NCBI GenBank assembly: GCA_026075535.2
Contig: AP026541.1
Span: forward strand, 4,588,001 to 4,652,000
Direction: 5' to 3'
Length of the DNA stretch: 64,000 bases
DNA from: Tricholoma matsutake
Lineage: Eukaryota; Basidiomycota; Agaricomycetes; Agaricales; Tricholomataceae
The translations under genes were made by a program, and so were the position numbers. The notes under the pieces are model-generated. The model ran no database searches, was not told where the DNA came from, and was given only the letters and a program-made list of their open reading frames with translations. Below, piece after piece: positions 36,315 to 48,596 of this stretch (its first letter is position 1; the number at the start of each line of letters is the position of its first letter).

Positions 36315-36989
36315 GGAAAAGAGCTGTGGGTTGTACTTCTAGCAGCATATGTCAAAAGACGTTCAACACTATGCAACATAAGACGTACTGATACCAGAGT
36401 TAGAGGTCAGCAGAGGTGTATGCGATAGACTATCTCGGGTTCGAATAGTAGGGAGCCGTTCTTGGAAGTACGAGCGAGTTTGTTGACCATTCTCACTTGA
36501 AGAGAGCGCCAGAGAGTCAACTTGTTGACTTGGCGGTACAAGAGATCAGATAGGTTCAGGGTTCTAGGCAGACATGGTAGGCGTGGTCTGGGGGAGGCGA
36601 GCTGGGGTCCAGAGACAAAAACACGAACTTTATATACCGAATCCCGATTACGTCTGACTCGGGGCGAACCGCACCAGTTCACGTTCACACAGGCTAATTT
36701 CATTTTCGGGTTGGTTCGTGCGCGTGAGTCACTGAGTGCGCCTCTTGTCGGTCTTGCACAAGTTGGAACGTCTGTTGGCTTTGTCCTAATGCGGCGCCGA
36801 CGACCAGCTGTCAAACGATTGACATGTTGAAGGTCAGGCTGAATTTACGAAAGACAGAATAAGTAATTTACATAACAGTCGATTTCAGGCCATGGGGCGT
36901 CCAGTATCCGAGGTGAATGATGCCGCATCAGTTATTCACCTATGTGCTAATATCTACAAGAAATGTCGCTAGCATGTTCATATCTTGCG
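36315..36989. other. Intergenic, upstream of the acidic protein gene
   Basis: Holds the promoter of the acidic protein (-) and the 3' end of CDC27 (-). Overlapping frames of 102 (+) and 135 (-) codons are present, but they shadow each other, are Arg-rich and resemble nothing, so I leave them out. Confidence 0.45.
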
Positions 36990-39830
36990 TCATCCTTCAT
37001 CCATCTTGTCATCTCCACTCTCATCTTTCAGCGTCTCAAGTAGCTTCTTGATCTTGTTGATGCTCTTAGGCGAGATATCGCGAGCAACAGCAAGCGTTTG
37101 AGCTGACTTGGTTGCGTCACCCATCAGACGGTACATCTTGGCTAGTTGGAATACAACATTAGACTCTTCTGGCGTCGAGTTTCTGAGATACTCCAAATCT
37201 TGAACTGCAAGCTGTGAGATAGGGGAAGTCAGAAAAAGTCACTCTCGAGTTGTCATCAAAGACATACTTCGTATTTCCGCATCGAGCCAAGGATCTTTGC
37301 ACGGCGATAACGAACCAGCGCATTATCAGGAGCCAGTCTAACTGCGTTATCAAATAATGAAAGGGCTGCATCGCGGTCCCCGCGTCTCTCAACAGCCTAC
37401 CAAATTACGATTAGTCTTGCCACGGCACCGCAATGATGACTGTGCCTTACCATGCCTACGCATCCGAGCAGCACTGCATTCTTAGGATGGATTTCGACAG
37501 CCTTCCGGAAATGGTATTCGGCCAGACGAATTTTGCTCATCCTCAGATAACAAGTTCCCAATCCGTACCTGTTTATCGTATCAGAAGATAGGGTCTCATG
37601 CTAGGGTTTGTTCATACCAGGCATTATAATGACGGGGATCTGCACGCAAAGCAGACTGAAAGAAGGTGATTGCTCTGTCCAGATCCTCATCTATTGACTC
37701 GTGCCCACTGAGGGTGAACGCATAAGCACACATTGGGTCCATCTGCGCAGCACGGCGAAAGCATGTAAGGGCCTGTGACCGCTCTTTTTGTAATGAGAAA
37801 AGATTGCCCACTGCAATCCACGCCTGTGCCGACTGGGGATTGATGCTCAGCAGTTCCTGAGCAAGAAATGACAGCTCTATATTCCGTTGCAAGTGCCAGA
37901 GAAGCGTGGAATACACCTCCATATCCCACAAGCGATGCGGTTCCAGAATCCGAACTGCCTTGAAAGCACGTTCGGCCTACGGATATGACACATTCAGGGT
38001 TAACGCCGACTGTGGAACACGCAGCAAGGGACGTACAGATGCATAATCCAATCTCTCGTAGTGTGCTCTGCCAACCATAGCCAGCACCCAGGGGGAATGT
38101 TGCTGGGTGTGAGGGAGTTCTTCCAGTTCTTCCAGACATTTTTGGCAGTCATACATAGACAATGCTCTGGTCGCACTTGCAAACCTTCGAGTCAGGTTGT
38201 ACATATAATGGTCTGCTAGCTCCCCTTCATATTCCTCCTGAGCCGCTTGTTCATGTGCGGCGGTCCAATTGCTTGGAGAAGGAGACGTTTCTGATCGTGG
38301 TGAATGTGCTATTGAGGGTGGGGACTGTGAATAAGCAACATCGCCGTTGAATGTTTCTTCGTCCATTTCTGACTCTGTAGAACGAGATCGAATGTGCGTA
38401 GCCGGTCGCCGTCTGTCTCGAGTAGATGGATGCTATATATCCCGGGAATGGGGGACTTTGTCAACTGCACGACAAGAAAGCGCTTGGAAAGCAGCTCACC
38501 TTCGAGTTATGAGGTTGCTTGGTCCCCGTACCACTCAACAACCGAGTGCTCCGTCGGGTGGCGATATTGGACGCCATTGGTTGCGTAGTACTTTTTCCAA
38601 GACCGATTGTCCTAGTAGACGTCGTGGGCTGAGAACGACGACCGGAAGATGAGAAGAGGTTAGTTAACAACAAGGCCGGGCGTGCGCGTGCCTTTTTCAA
38701 GGGATTATCCACAGCCAATTTACTAGGCTTGAAAGTCTTGATCGCTTCTGGCTGTCGCGCCGTCGAGCGTTGTTTCTTGGCTACTGGACCAGCTTCGTCT
38801 GCAGAGGAAAGAGGTCGAGAGACGTGTGTTGGTATCTGACCAGTGTTTGAAGGTTGAGACCTGGTGGTACGGTGTGCTTGTTGGAAGGAATTATCGGGAG
38901 GATAGAATGACGAGTCGTTAGTAGCTCTGAAAAACAGAATGTTGTTCGTTAGATTACAAGGAGAATTAATAGTAAGATTACATTGAATCGCGTTGTCCAT
39001 GGAGTGGATTCATCCGAAACGGCTGAGGTTGTGCAATGTCGGGTTTCCAAGTACGAAACAGATTACCGGCATTGCCAGTATCAGGCGTGAAGAACCCTGC
39101 TCCCGTGGCAATGGGAACAGGTTTGGCTTGCACTTCTTCTGTCGGTGCTCGTTTGACAGGTGGGGGACGAGGAGGAAATAGTTCATCAATATCAGGTATT
39201 GATCCTACGCATTCGTTATTGGTTGTCACGTCCGTGAGCGTTAACAACGAACATACCTAGAGCACATAAACCCTCGAAAGCCTCCCACAGTTGGTAATTC
39301 AAGGCCAAGGCCTGTCTGAAACTCAATGATGCCATCTCGGACAGATTGCCTTTCAAAGCCATGGTACCAGATCGACAGCGGAGAGCTGCCTCATCGGGAA
39401 ATGTTTGTGCAGGTCTACTGCTTGTAGAAGCTAAGGATGTATACGTGGACATCAGCACATTATCATACAAAGTAAGAAACGGACCTGTAGGAATGTAGGA
39501 TGGGTCATGTAAGGTTACTTCAAGTGCGTCGCGTGCCTGTCGATGGCGCCCGAGTGCGGTGCAGCATCTGGCTTGTATCTCCAAGCAACCACTGCATTGG
39601 ATGTCTTTGGAAACGTTGACTAGAGTCAACGCCGAATGAGTTTGGCCTTCCCGGAGCAGGGCAGTGGCATATATATGACGTGAGTCGTGGTTACGTTGGT
39701 CCAATGCGTAATATCTTTCCGCATGGAAGACGGCAGTCTTTGTCAAGTCGTTGTCAAGACAAGACCAGACAAGGGACTGAAAACGTTGTGCGAGTTGAGG
39801 AAGGAAAGATGCAATTGAAGAATCTTGCAT
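36990..39830 (-). CDS. CDC27: Anaphase-promoting complex subunit 3 (APC3/CDC27)
   Basis: TPR subunit of the APC/C ubiquitin ligase, which binds the IR tails of activators Cdc20/Cdh1 and Apc10. Start [20 protein letters not shown] opens the N-terminal dimerising TPRs ([40 protein letters not shown]). A long basic, Ser/Pro-rich linker follows (about 38461-39250) with a likely mitotic-phosphorylation loop. C-terminal TPRs: [80 protein letters not shown] and [18 protein letters not shown]. Ends ...[13 protein letters not shown]. About ten introns. Same strand as TCP1, whose stop is 120 bp upstream. Confidence 0.92.
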
Positions 39831-39950
39831 GAAAAAAAACGAGTCTTGTCAGTTTTGTGGCGCGTCGAGCAACAAGTTGATCCTCGTTCGCAATCACGTG
39901 ACTCCACGCGTCGCTGAGTATTACTAATATAACATATAATCACTATTACT

Positions 39951-41989
39951 TTAATGTCCGTGAGGGTCCGGTTCTCCTTTTTGCTCTACAAATTAATAAT
40001 AATTAATATCTTTCTCGCCATTACTTATCGCTCTTCACTCACCGGGTACACATTGAATCGCATCATCAATCCTCAGTAACGATACCGCAGCCTCGTACGC
40101 TGATTTCAAACTTTTCACCTTGCTCATCGTAGGTTCCAGGACACCCGCAGTAACATTGTCCCTGACCTCCCCATTCATCAAGTCAAGCCCATACCGTAAC
40201 AAAGCTTTTTTAGGATCTCCTAAAGGTGCATTCTGCGCTGCGTTATGATAGGATCGCAGTTTAGCAATGAGATCGGTAGAATCTTTTGCCGCATTAACTG
40301 CGAGGGTTTTGGGGATCGATAATAGAGCGCTGGCAAATTCCGCGATCGCCAGCTGTTCCCTCGATCCCTACAAAAAAAGAATTAGGATCAAGGAATGACA
40401 CAAATCGTTTGATACATACCAGCGTAGTCGCGAAGTTCTCCAAATAAATACTCAAAGCGGTTTCCACCGCTCCGCCGCCGGGGACTACAGACCCGCTTTC
40501 CAGGGTCCGCTTGATGACCGACAGGGTGTCATGAAGTGCTCGCTCCATCTCATCCAGCATATAGTCATTTGCTCCTCGCAGCACAATCGAAGATGAGTTG
40601 ACCACCTTGGTTCCCTTGATCAAGATCAGCTCATCATCCGATATGCGCTCCTGGACGACCTCGTCCGCAGTTCCCAGATAGCTCGCCTCAAATGTCTCCT
40701 CACCCTCCAGGTTCGCAAGACTGGAAACCAGTGTACCCCCGGTCGCCTTCGCGATCCGACGCAAATCCTCTTTTCTACACCGACGCACTGCCATCGCCCC
40801 TGCCTCGACAAATTCTTTCAGACACAGATCATCGATACCTTTTGTTGTCAGTACGACATTTGCCCCTGTGGCCAAAATCTTTCGGATTCGTTCTAGTGTG
40901 ATTTCAGCTTCCCTGCACAATTATGCTAATTAGAAGCACGCCTGTGAAATCGTCATCGTAAGAGCGCACCGTTTTCTGATCTCTTCCAGTTGATTCGGGT
41001 CGTCTACTAGAATTTGAACTCCCAACTGCATGCGTGCTTTTGTCAGATTGATATCCAAGCAGGCAATTTTGGCGTTCGTAACGCGTTTTTTCATTGCTAG
41101 AAATATGTTGTTTATGGGTGTACGAGTACCAATGAAATCAACGCATACCTTGGCTGGCTACTGTGCAGTTCAAGGCATACCCTTGTACAAATAAAGATTC
41201 TCGGGCACTCCGTCCATGAGCTTTCAAAACGTTGACAGCTTTCACGGGATATTTGATGTCTCCTCGCATATTGATCGTCTTCACGGAAAGCATGGCATCC
41301 ACAGCCATAGGTCCAAACAGATCATCATCACTATTGGCCCTCAGATTCATTTCCAGCATTACCAAAAGGTCGATACTCACTTTCCGATGATTTTACTAGA
41401 CATAGTGGTCTTTGCCACATTTATCAGTGCTTCCCTTCCCAAAGCATCGACCTTTATGCTCAGCTGATCTTGCATGAATTTGACTGCTTCCCTACACGCC
41501 AGACGATATCCAGTGATGATTGTCGTCGGGTGAATTTTCGCTTTGACCAGCTCGTTTGCGCGGCGCAAAAGCTCTGCTGCAATGATCACAACCGACGTCG
41601 TACCATCACCAACTTCTTTGTCTTGCTTTTGTGCAAGATCAACGAAGATACGACCTGCAGGATGTTCTACCGATAGGAGTGAAAGTATGGTCGCGCCATC
41701 GTTGGAGATGGTGACTTCCTAAAAGATTGAGCAAGTGAATAAGAGTGAGCCAGACAGGACAGTTGATTGTACTCCAATGTTATCAACAAGCATTTTATCA
41801 AGTCCCAGAGGGCCCAAAGAACTTTTCACAATGTTTGCGATCGATTGCGCGGCAATGACTGAACGCATTGTACATCAGTCAACTCGAATCAGCGGGAGCG
41901 GCATACACACCATTTTGATCACGGATGTCTTGGCCCGACACACGATCTCCTCCAAGAAAAGCCCCGGCACGGGGATCGCGTTGGAACAT
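39951..41989 (-). CDS. TCP1: T-complex protein 1 subunit alpha (CCT1)
   Basis: Alpha subunit of the cytosolic TRiC/CCT chaperonin that folds actin and tubulin with ATP. Starts MFQRDPRAGAFLGGDRVSGQ. ATP-site motifs: SIANIVKSSLGPLGLDKML, ISNDGATIL, GDGTTSVV. Also RANELVKAKIHPTTIITGYR, KTTMSSKIIG, the apical-domain region ILATGANVVLTTKGIDDL, and GSVVPGGGAVETALSIYLEN, all as in the alpha subunit. The last exon after a 50-60 nt intron gives VPGEQKGEPDPHGH, the DPHGH end typical of fungal alpha subunits, stop at 39951. About eight introns. Confidence 0.95.
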
Positions 41990-43140
41990 GCTTGAAAGTC
42001 TTTGAAGCAGGAAAAGTTTACGCCAAAGCTGTTTGGTCACATTTTCAAACCCCGCGTGGACCGATTATCTGCAACGTAATCAACTTACGAGTGAATTCGA
42101 AATCAATTCTATGGTAAAAATGATGAGTGACTGTATGTTTTGGTATATCGCTCTTCTAGTTTCATGTTTCACTCTACAGGGGCTGGACTCCAATATCATA
42201 AGGTATGAGAAGGATCGGAGCGGGGTAAGAATTACACGAACTAACCACAAATTTATTCCTATGCTTTTGTCCTTATCGCAAACATAAGTCATAATGATAT
42301 TCGAGTTGCAGTAGATATCGAGATATTTACCTCGCAGTTCACATCACTGTTCAGAGGGCTATCGATGATTTTGCCAGGCATGGAAATTTGAGGGTTCGGA
42401 ATGTTCGAAATTAACGAACTGGCAGAAAGAAGCTAATCAAATATGTCATGAAAGCTCTACATCTCTACCAGGGAATGGTCGAAACAAAGTCCGATGTGTA
42501 GGGCGAATGAAACATAAATAGGATGGATGTATCATCGAATTCATTGCCAAAGTTTGAAAGAGGGTTCGGTCAAACAGAACAGTGTCACAAGGAGAACCGG
42601 GCAGGGAATAAGAAATCAAGAACTGAGAACTGAGAAAAGATGAGAATAGAGATCAAAACCTCCCAGAGGATCCAAGTAGCGGGGATCGAAGAATGGTAAA
42701 GTAGGCGATAAGAGGATGGCTACGAGAAATAGGATTCTACGTATCGATGGAGAGATGAGAACAACAAGAAATAAATGTGATATGGAAAGAGTCTTGGAGA
42801 TGTCCGTGGAGGTATACCGAGACACTTGAGATGAGGGATGAGCCACATTGTGTGGTTGATTAAATATATCAATATGCGGTGAGATGTTGGACATATGTTA
42901 TGGTGAACGTTAGATCGAATACCGGGTACAAATCGACCTGGCAACAGCACAGAGATGCGAGAGAGGTTGCAAGGGGGTAAAGGAGTGATGAGAACATTTT
43001 GCATAATGGTCTTGAAACTTGACAGGTCATGAGAATATTGACATGACGATCATCGTATATTGGTCCTGAAGTCGTTGGTATAGTCAAAGCGACCCCCTGC
43101 CCCAGAAGAAAGAGGGAGGGCATCATATAGTAGAGATGAA
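41990..43140. other. Intergenic 1.15 kb, no gene seen
   Basis: Between the TCP1 start and the CDC25 stop, both minus strand. It should hold the TCP1 promoter and the CDC25 3' UTR. Short frames on both strands match nothing known; no repeat or RNA gene is seen. Confidence 0.5.
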
Positions 43141-45540
43141 TCAATAAGCCATTCGGGCAGGGTTGTACGTCTCTGCGCGTACTAGAGATGCACGCCCAGA
43201 TTTCTTGCTTTTGTGTGCGCTAGCCTTAGTAGGGGGGGGAGGGCAAGGACTATCACCGATATCAGTGTCAGTATCCTCCGGATCGGCAGTCGTGTTGCCA
43301 TCTTCTGCAAGAGTCATCAAGGAACGCCCACCGCCTCTACGTGTCCTTGCCGCATTAGCTGCAGCGAAAAGAGAATTAGGACCACCACTAGGCGCTGTGT
43401 TTCTCTTTTGTTGTTGTTGTGACATCGAATGTAGAAACGTCTTGCCGTCACCGTATGCGTAGGACTTGTGACGACCGAATCTAGCCTTGCGGAACTGATC
43501 TAGGTCCTCTCTCCGAGAAGCGGCATGTACAGGGTCATCCATGGTCACGTATGCGGGAGGCTCGCACCGATTGGGAGAGACCTTGAAATACTGACAATAG
43601 CCTCCCTCAAGGATATAAACTTCCGGGAAATGGATCTTGGGATACACGTGGTTATTCATGGCACGATCCTTGGCACGCAAGTGTTTCGCACTGAAGAGAC
43701 GACGTCGATTACTAACAGCACTCTAGAGAACGTTATGTCCACTCACAAAGTTGGAGCACGCTTGGCACTGAACTCGCAATGGAAAACGAGAATTGTTTTT
43801 TTGACTGAATCACCACTAACAGAGGGTTTGACCTCAATTGAGCTGGGGCTGAGCAACAGTTCTTCAACACCAGCGGTTGTGTTGATGTTGATTGCACCTG
43901 GAATATGGCCACCGGCATATTCGTAGTCGAACCGACAATCGATGATGTGAAAGTTAGCAATCCGTTTGTCATATTTGCCGTCCAGCAAGCTGTCCAACTA
44001 CAACCAACATGCGTCAGACTTAAGAGAATAAAGGAATTAGACACGACGATACGCACAGTTTGACAGCTGATCCTCATAAGCCCGTCTTCCGTGACTCTGT
44101 GGCAAGCCAAGATCTTTCCATGGGCCTCGTTGTCACCGAATCCTGGCATCCCCGCTGCCACGAATCTGGAAGATGGACTTTCGTTCATCTTCATCGCCGT
44201 AGCTCCCGTAAGTGGCCTGAAGTCGTCAGTGCCATCGCATCTTCTGATCGTTTTGATCTGCTGGCGCTTGGCATATGCCTGAGCAGGCGAAGACATATCT
44301 GGCCCATCGAATGAAGACTCATCCGAGTATGAGTCCAAAAGGCCTGATGGAGGGATAAGCGCCGAGAACGCCCGGCGCGCAGGAGGGGAACCCTTGGGAC
44401 TGTTATCTTCCCCTCGTAAGCCAGTGGTTGCCAGAACAGGGTGGGCTGAGTAAGACGGCTGGGGTTCAGAAGGACGGACCACGGCGGATAGAGCCGGTCG
44501 ACGGGGACGTTTCAGCATAGACGATGGTGCCCCCAAACCTTGCAAGCTCGGCTTGTTAAGCCGAGACAGGAGGGGCTCACCCTCTCCCCACTCCGTCTTG
44601 TCTTGTGAGGGAGACGGAAGCATAGGCGAGGAGGAATTCTGGTGCTTGAAGACGCGAGGGGCTTCAGGGGAGACGGGAGAGAGTGAACGACGTTTCTTGG
44701 GCACTGGGCTGGCAGGAGAATTGAACGACCGACGGGGGGACATTGTGTCGTAGAAGAGGTTGTTAAAACCCGCAACTGTAGGTGCGGCAGAGTGAGGAAG
44801 GACAGGAAATGAATACTCAGTCCTTGGTTCGGCGATAAAAGAAGTATCGATGTCCATTGCATCGTCTGAGGAAAATTCTCGAGGTGGCTAACAACAATGG
44901 CATAGGGATAGAAAGGAGAAGAAATATCCGGTGCCTGGTCAGCCAATCTATTTCTCGTCTGAACTATGTATAAACTTACCGCAGACTGAGGCGGAATATG
45001 GGCGAGCTTGAGCCATTCGGTAGGCAGGGCAGAACGCTGCGTCTTTTTTGACTGAACAGAACCCGCCGGCTTCACTTCTTGCACGAGTGAAGGACTGGGC
45101 AGAAGCTCATTACTAATATCGTTCCCAAACAGTCGGGCGGCGCTGGTGAAGGCTCGTGGACGTGCGTGTTGCTTGAGATCAGGACCTGCTAAGCTCCTTT
45201 CACTTGGCAATTTCGATAGCGCAGGAGGTGCTGGAGCAGGGGATATATCCATGGGTTCCGCATATTCGTGGTCAGGTGTAAAAGAAATCGGATCCCTAGG
45301 GGGAGAATAGAGTGAGACCGTTGAGGCAAACGATACCTCTAGATCGGATGAAAGGAATTCGTCAACTTCATCCCTCGCTGTAAGTTGGCTTTTTCTGCGC
45401 GAAGGAGCAGGTGGCGGGTAAAGAAATTGTGAGGTAGAAGATGGAACGAAGAAGGCCATGTCGGAAGTTAAATCAGTGGTGCAATCTCTCTTCTGTCTTT
45501 TGCGTGGTTGCTGTGACTCTACCAGGCGATCCAGGAACAT
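43141..45540 (-). CDS. CDC25: M-phase inducer phosphatase CDC25
   Basis: Dual-specificity phosphatase that removes inhibitory phosphates from CDK1 to trigger mitosis. Start MFLDRLVESQQPRKRQKRDC, basic. The N-terminal two thirds are Ser/Pro-rich and likely a phosphoregulatory region (many SP sites, for example MSPRRSFNSPASPVPKKRRS). The C-terminal rhodanese-type catalytic domain is IIDCRFDYEYAGGHIPGAIN, then HCEFSAKRAP, which is the CX5R signature with catalytic Cys, and FPEVYILEGGYCQYFK. A Lys/Ser tail ends ...ETYNPARMAY. Three introns (one between QSA and PPREFSSD, two around the catalytic exon) keep frame. Confidence 0.93.
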
Positions 45541-46405
45541 GATAACAGTCGTTGTGTTGGGTGGTCGTTACAATAATGTTTGTACAGTAAAATTGGTGGC
45601 AGGGTTGTTGGTGACGGTAGAGGTGTAGATGGCGGTACAGTGTAGCACAGAAACAATGGCAGAGAAGAAAGAATACAAGTCAGTGATAAGACCAAGGGCA
45701 CATGCCCAGGGAAAGAATACAGTACAGACCAGCGATTCTGGGGCTCGGAAGTTGACAACGGAACTACCTGAGGTTATATATAAACAGCGGCCTGGAAACA
45801 AAGGGAGTCAGTGTTTAGAGTGCCGGAACGGAATGATTCAGATTGGGTCCATTGTCCACCCAAGATGGTCAGCAACACATGGCGGGTTCAGTGTACGGAT
45901 GGCAACTTATGTCCCTCCGCAGACTGCCGAAAAAGCAGGGAACAAAGGAAGACATACCTTGCTATTACCTTGAAAAGAAATGAACGTGTAGACGGAGTAG
46001 CCCGCGCCTGTAGATAACAGACAGCGTTAGCCAGGCTCCTCTTGAGTTGGGATAGTGGTTCTCACGTCTTGAGCAAAAACGGAAAGCAAACCAAATTTAT
46101 GGACACTTGTGGGTCCGATATACTTCCCCCGACCAAAATTAAGTGTTTACGGATTGCAAAGGGGTGAAATCTTTGTAGAAATACAAAAGAGGGGGTATCA
46201 CCAGGTAGCTGGGGATGAGCTGAAGATATTCGTGCTGTCGTACTCGGAGTCGGACGTATAGATCGTGAGCAAAAGACCTTTTCATTCCAGCCGGCCTTCT
46301 TTATTTGGTCAATGTTCAACTTTACACGTGACCGTGTTATGACTAATCCTGATAAATACAACAGCCAGCCATCTGCAGTCTCACATCCCATGTATTGTCG
46401 CTCAC
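45541..46405. other. Intergenic, CDC25 upstream region
   Basis: Lies between the CDC25 start and the esterase stop. Frames of up to 114 codons occur but are not recognisable. No TATA box, repeat or RNA gene is clear. Confidence 0.45.
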
Positions 46406-47329
46406 TTAGAGCGATGCTTTCTGTTGTTCTTCCACAATTTGAAACCAGGGACGAAATACGAAGGGCAGGTTGTCAGGATGGACATCAGGATATGTTTCGG
46501 CGATCGTCTTCATCAAGGCGTCGTACGTGACCTGCAGAGAGAACTGCTTGTGAGTAACTCTTGCCATTGAGCAAACAGGAACACTTGATCACCCTGTACC
46601 CATTTTCGTTTGGGTGGAGACCATCAATTAAGTACCTGCTCAACTCAACCTCCTTTTCACCGGCTGCCTGCCAGAATTCCGTCCATATATCGACAAACGC
46701 CACTTGCTTTGCATGAGCAACTTCTTTGACGGCTTTAGCGTATGCCTTTGTTGTCTCGAAGTTGCGGTCTAAATCTAGCGGCAGTTCCCGTGAACCCAAG
46801 TCTGCCGCTCTCTGATAGGTGTTCACTGGAGGCGGGGACATGAGCACAATCCGAGTCGATGGCGAATAATACACCGATTCTGGTGAATGAACCAAGTCCA
46901 CCAACTTCTCGAGGTTGGAGGTGAACCTGACGAGGGGCACATGTTGCGGTGAGGGCTGAATGCACGCATCGTTGGCACCGAACCAGATCGTCAGTAGTCG
47001 TATTCCGGGAACATGAGGCTGATCTTTCTTAGTCACAAGGCACTAACAGAAACTTTTTAATTCCACAGATTTTCCGGACATTAACAACAGATACCTGTTC
47101 AAGCACCGGCAAAGCCCAGTCTGTATTATACCCAGACAGTCCCCGATTCAGTACATCGAGCTTTCTTGCGTAAACATCTGGGCTTCGCATTGATCATAAT
47201 TGATTATCTGTGGTGGTTAGAGTTCTCACGAGAAAGACGCTGTCCGAATCCATTCCTGTCTGGCTCCCAAGCGCCCTGAGTGATAGAGTCGCCAAATAGC
47301 ATAACCACATCCTGAATATTCGCCGCCAT
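46406..47329 (-). CDS. Isoamyl acetate-hydrolysing esterase-like, SGNH hydrolase
   Basis: GDSL/SGNH esterase of the yeast Iah1 type, hydrolysing short-chain acetate esters. Start MAANIQDVVMLFGDSITQGA gives block I with nucleophile Ser (GDSIT). Then LDVLNRGLSGYNTDWALPVL (Gly block), IWFGANDACIQPSPQHVPL (block III Asn), and DGLHPNENGYRV (block V Asp and His). Last exon after a short intron: TYDALMKTIAETYPDVHPDN to ...IVEEQQKASL. Three to four introns. Length fits the family (about 250-260 residues). Divergent from SEN34 with 81 bp between start codons. Confidence 0.88.
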
Positions 47330-47410
47330 TTCCGCGTATATAGATGTGACAAAGAAGCAAGATGTGCTGGTTGGCGGCATTTGAATTTACTGATTAAACA
47401 CTGCCTCTCC
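47330..47410. promoter_or_regulatory. 81-bp divergent promoter, esterase / SEN34
   Basis: The start codons of the esterase (-) and SEN34 (+) are only 81 bp apart, so the two promoters overlap. No TATA box is visible. Confidence 0.5.
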
Positions 47411-48537
47411 ATGGCCACTGAACGACGCATACCAATTCGAATAGCAAATAAGAAAGCTTATGTTTGGGATATAGATGGTGCTGTATCTTCCTGTTGAGCG
47501 CAAGGTACTCATGTCCTTATGAATTCCAATGAAGGACAGACATCGCAATAATTCGTTCCAAGCACCACATCTGCGGCATCTTAGTTGGGACACTTCCACA
47601 TCTGTCCCAGCAGAATGTTTTTCTGGGTATACCTCTATTACTGATGCCGGAAGAAGTGGTACTGCTTGTTGAGAACGGTCCACACCATTTCTTTCACTTC
47701 GGGAATACTTGACTCATGATCTCACAGACCTAGCAGTTCTCATCAACGACCCTAGAGCCCACCCAGAACCTCACATTCAACAAATACAAAAATGGAATGC
47801 CGAGCAACAAGAGGCCATCAAAGGTCAGATAGCGCTGGCGGAAGCTAAGAACGTCAAGGAGAATGGGCCAGTCAACAGTCGTTCCACGTCTGAAGAAGCG
47901 CTTCAAAAGCGACGCGCGCGTGAAGAAAAAAGGCTCGCGCAAGCGGCCAAAACCACTGAGACAGCCGCCGTTTCCGAATTCCCTACCCCGCTTCTAATGC
48001 ACGAGTCCGAGCCTGTATCGCACGACGCGCCAGTCGAACCAGGCATCCAGTCAGCTGCCGCCTCGATACCTCATACCGTAGTCATCCCTGGTGCTTCATC
48101 TTCACTCGAGTGGTATAACCCTGATGCGCACGCGTACACGACGATAGAGGCGGCCAAAGCAGCTGACGTGTGGGACTATCCATCCACCCTTCAAGAACGA
48201 GCTAGATGCGGCGTGTTCAGAGACTTATGGGAGCAGGGGTATTTTATGGGTGGCGGCATCAAGTTCGGGGGAGATTATTTGGTCTATCCTGGTCTATCCT
48301 TGTGTCCATTTCGTTTGAAACTACATCTGACTTTGCCGTGCAGGTGATCCTTTACGCTACCATTCGCATTTCGCTGCTTCCATACTGGAGTCATCAACTT
48401 GTTCCCTCCGCCCCATGGAAATCGTTGCCCACGGTCGACTTGGAACCGCCACGAAGAAGGCGCATTTACTTTGCGGATGGAACGACGAGAAAAAGGATGT
48501 GTCGTTCCTCTCCATAGAATGGGCAGGTTTTGGTTGA
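47411..48537 (+). CDS. SEN34: tRNA-splicing endonuclease subunit Sen34
   Basis: Catalytic subunit cutting the 3' splice site of tRNA introns in the nucleus or at mitochondria. ATG at 47411: MATERRIPIRIANKKAYVWD. Splicing gives DIAIIRSKHHICGILVGTLP, LLLMPEEVVLLVENAVLIND and a charged linker. The C-terminal nuclease domain has WDYPSTLQERARCGVFRDLW, then FGGDYLVYPGDPLRYHSHFA (catalytic Tyr and His) and TATKKAHLLCG (catalytic Lys). Ends ...FLSIEWAGFG. Three introns; the second ends just before AVLIND and the last splits YPG. All three catalytic residues are present. Confidence 0.92.
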
Positions 48538-48596
48538 GGGATTATAAAGTATAAATTATAGGCATACAAAGAATGATATCGAGATCAGCGAATCCT

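Noticed and set aside
36407..36830. Overlapping plus and minus frames of 102 and 135 codons
   Set aside because: They overlap each other antisense, are Arg-rich and unfamiliar; neither is supported.
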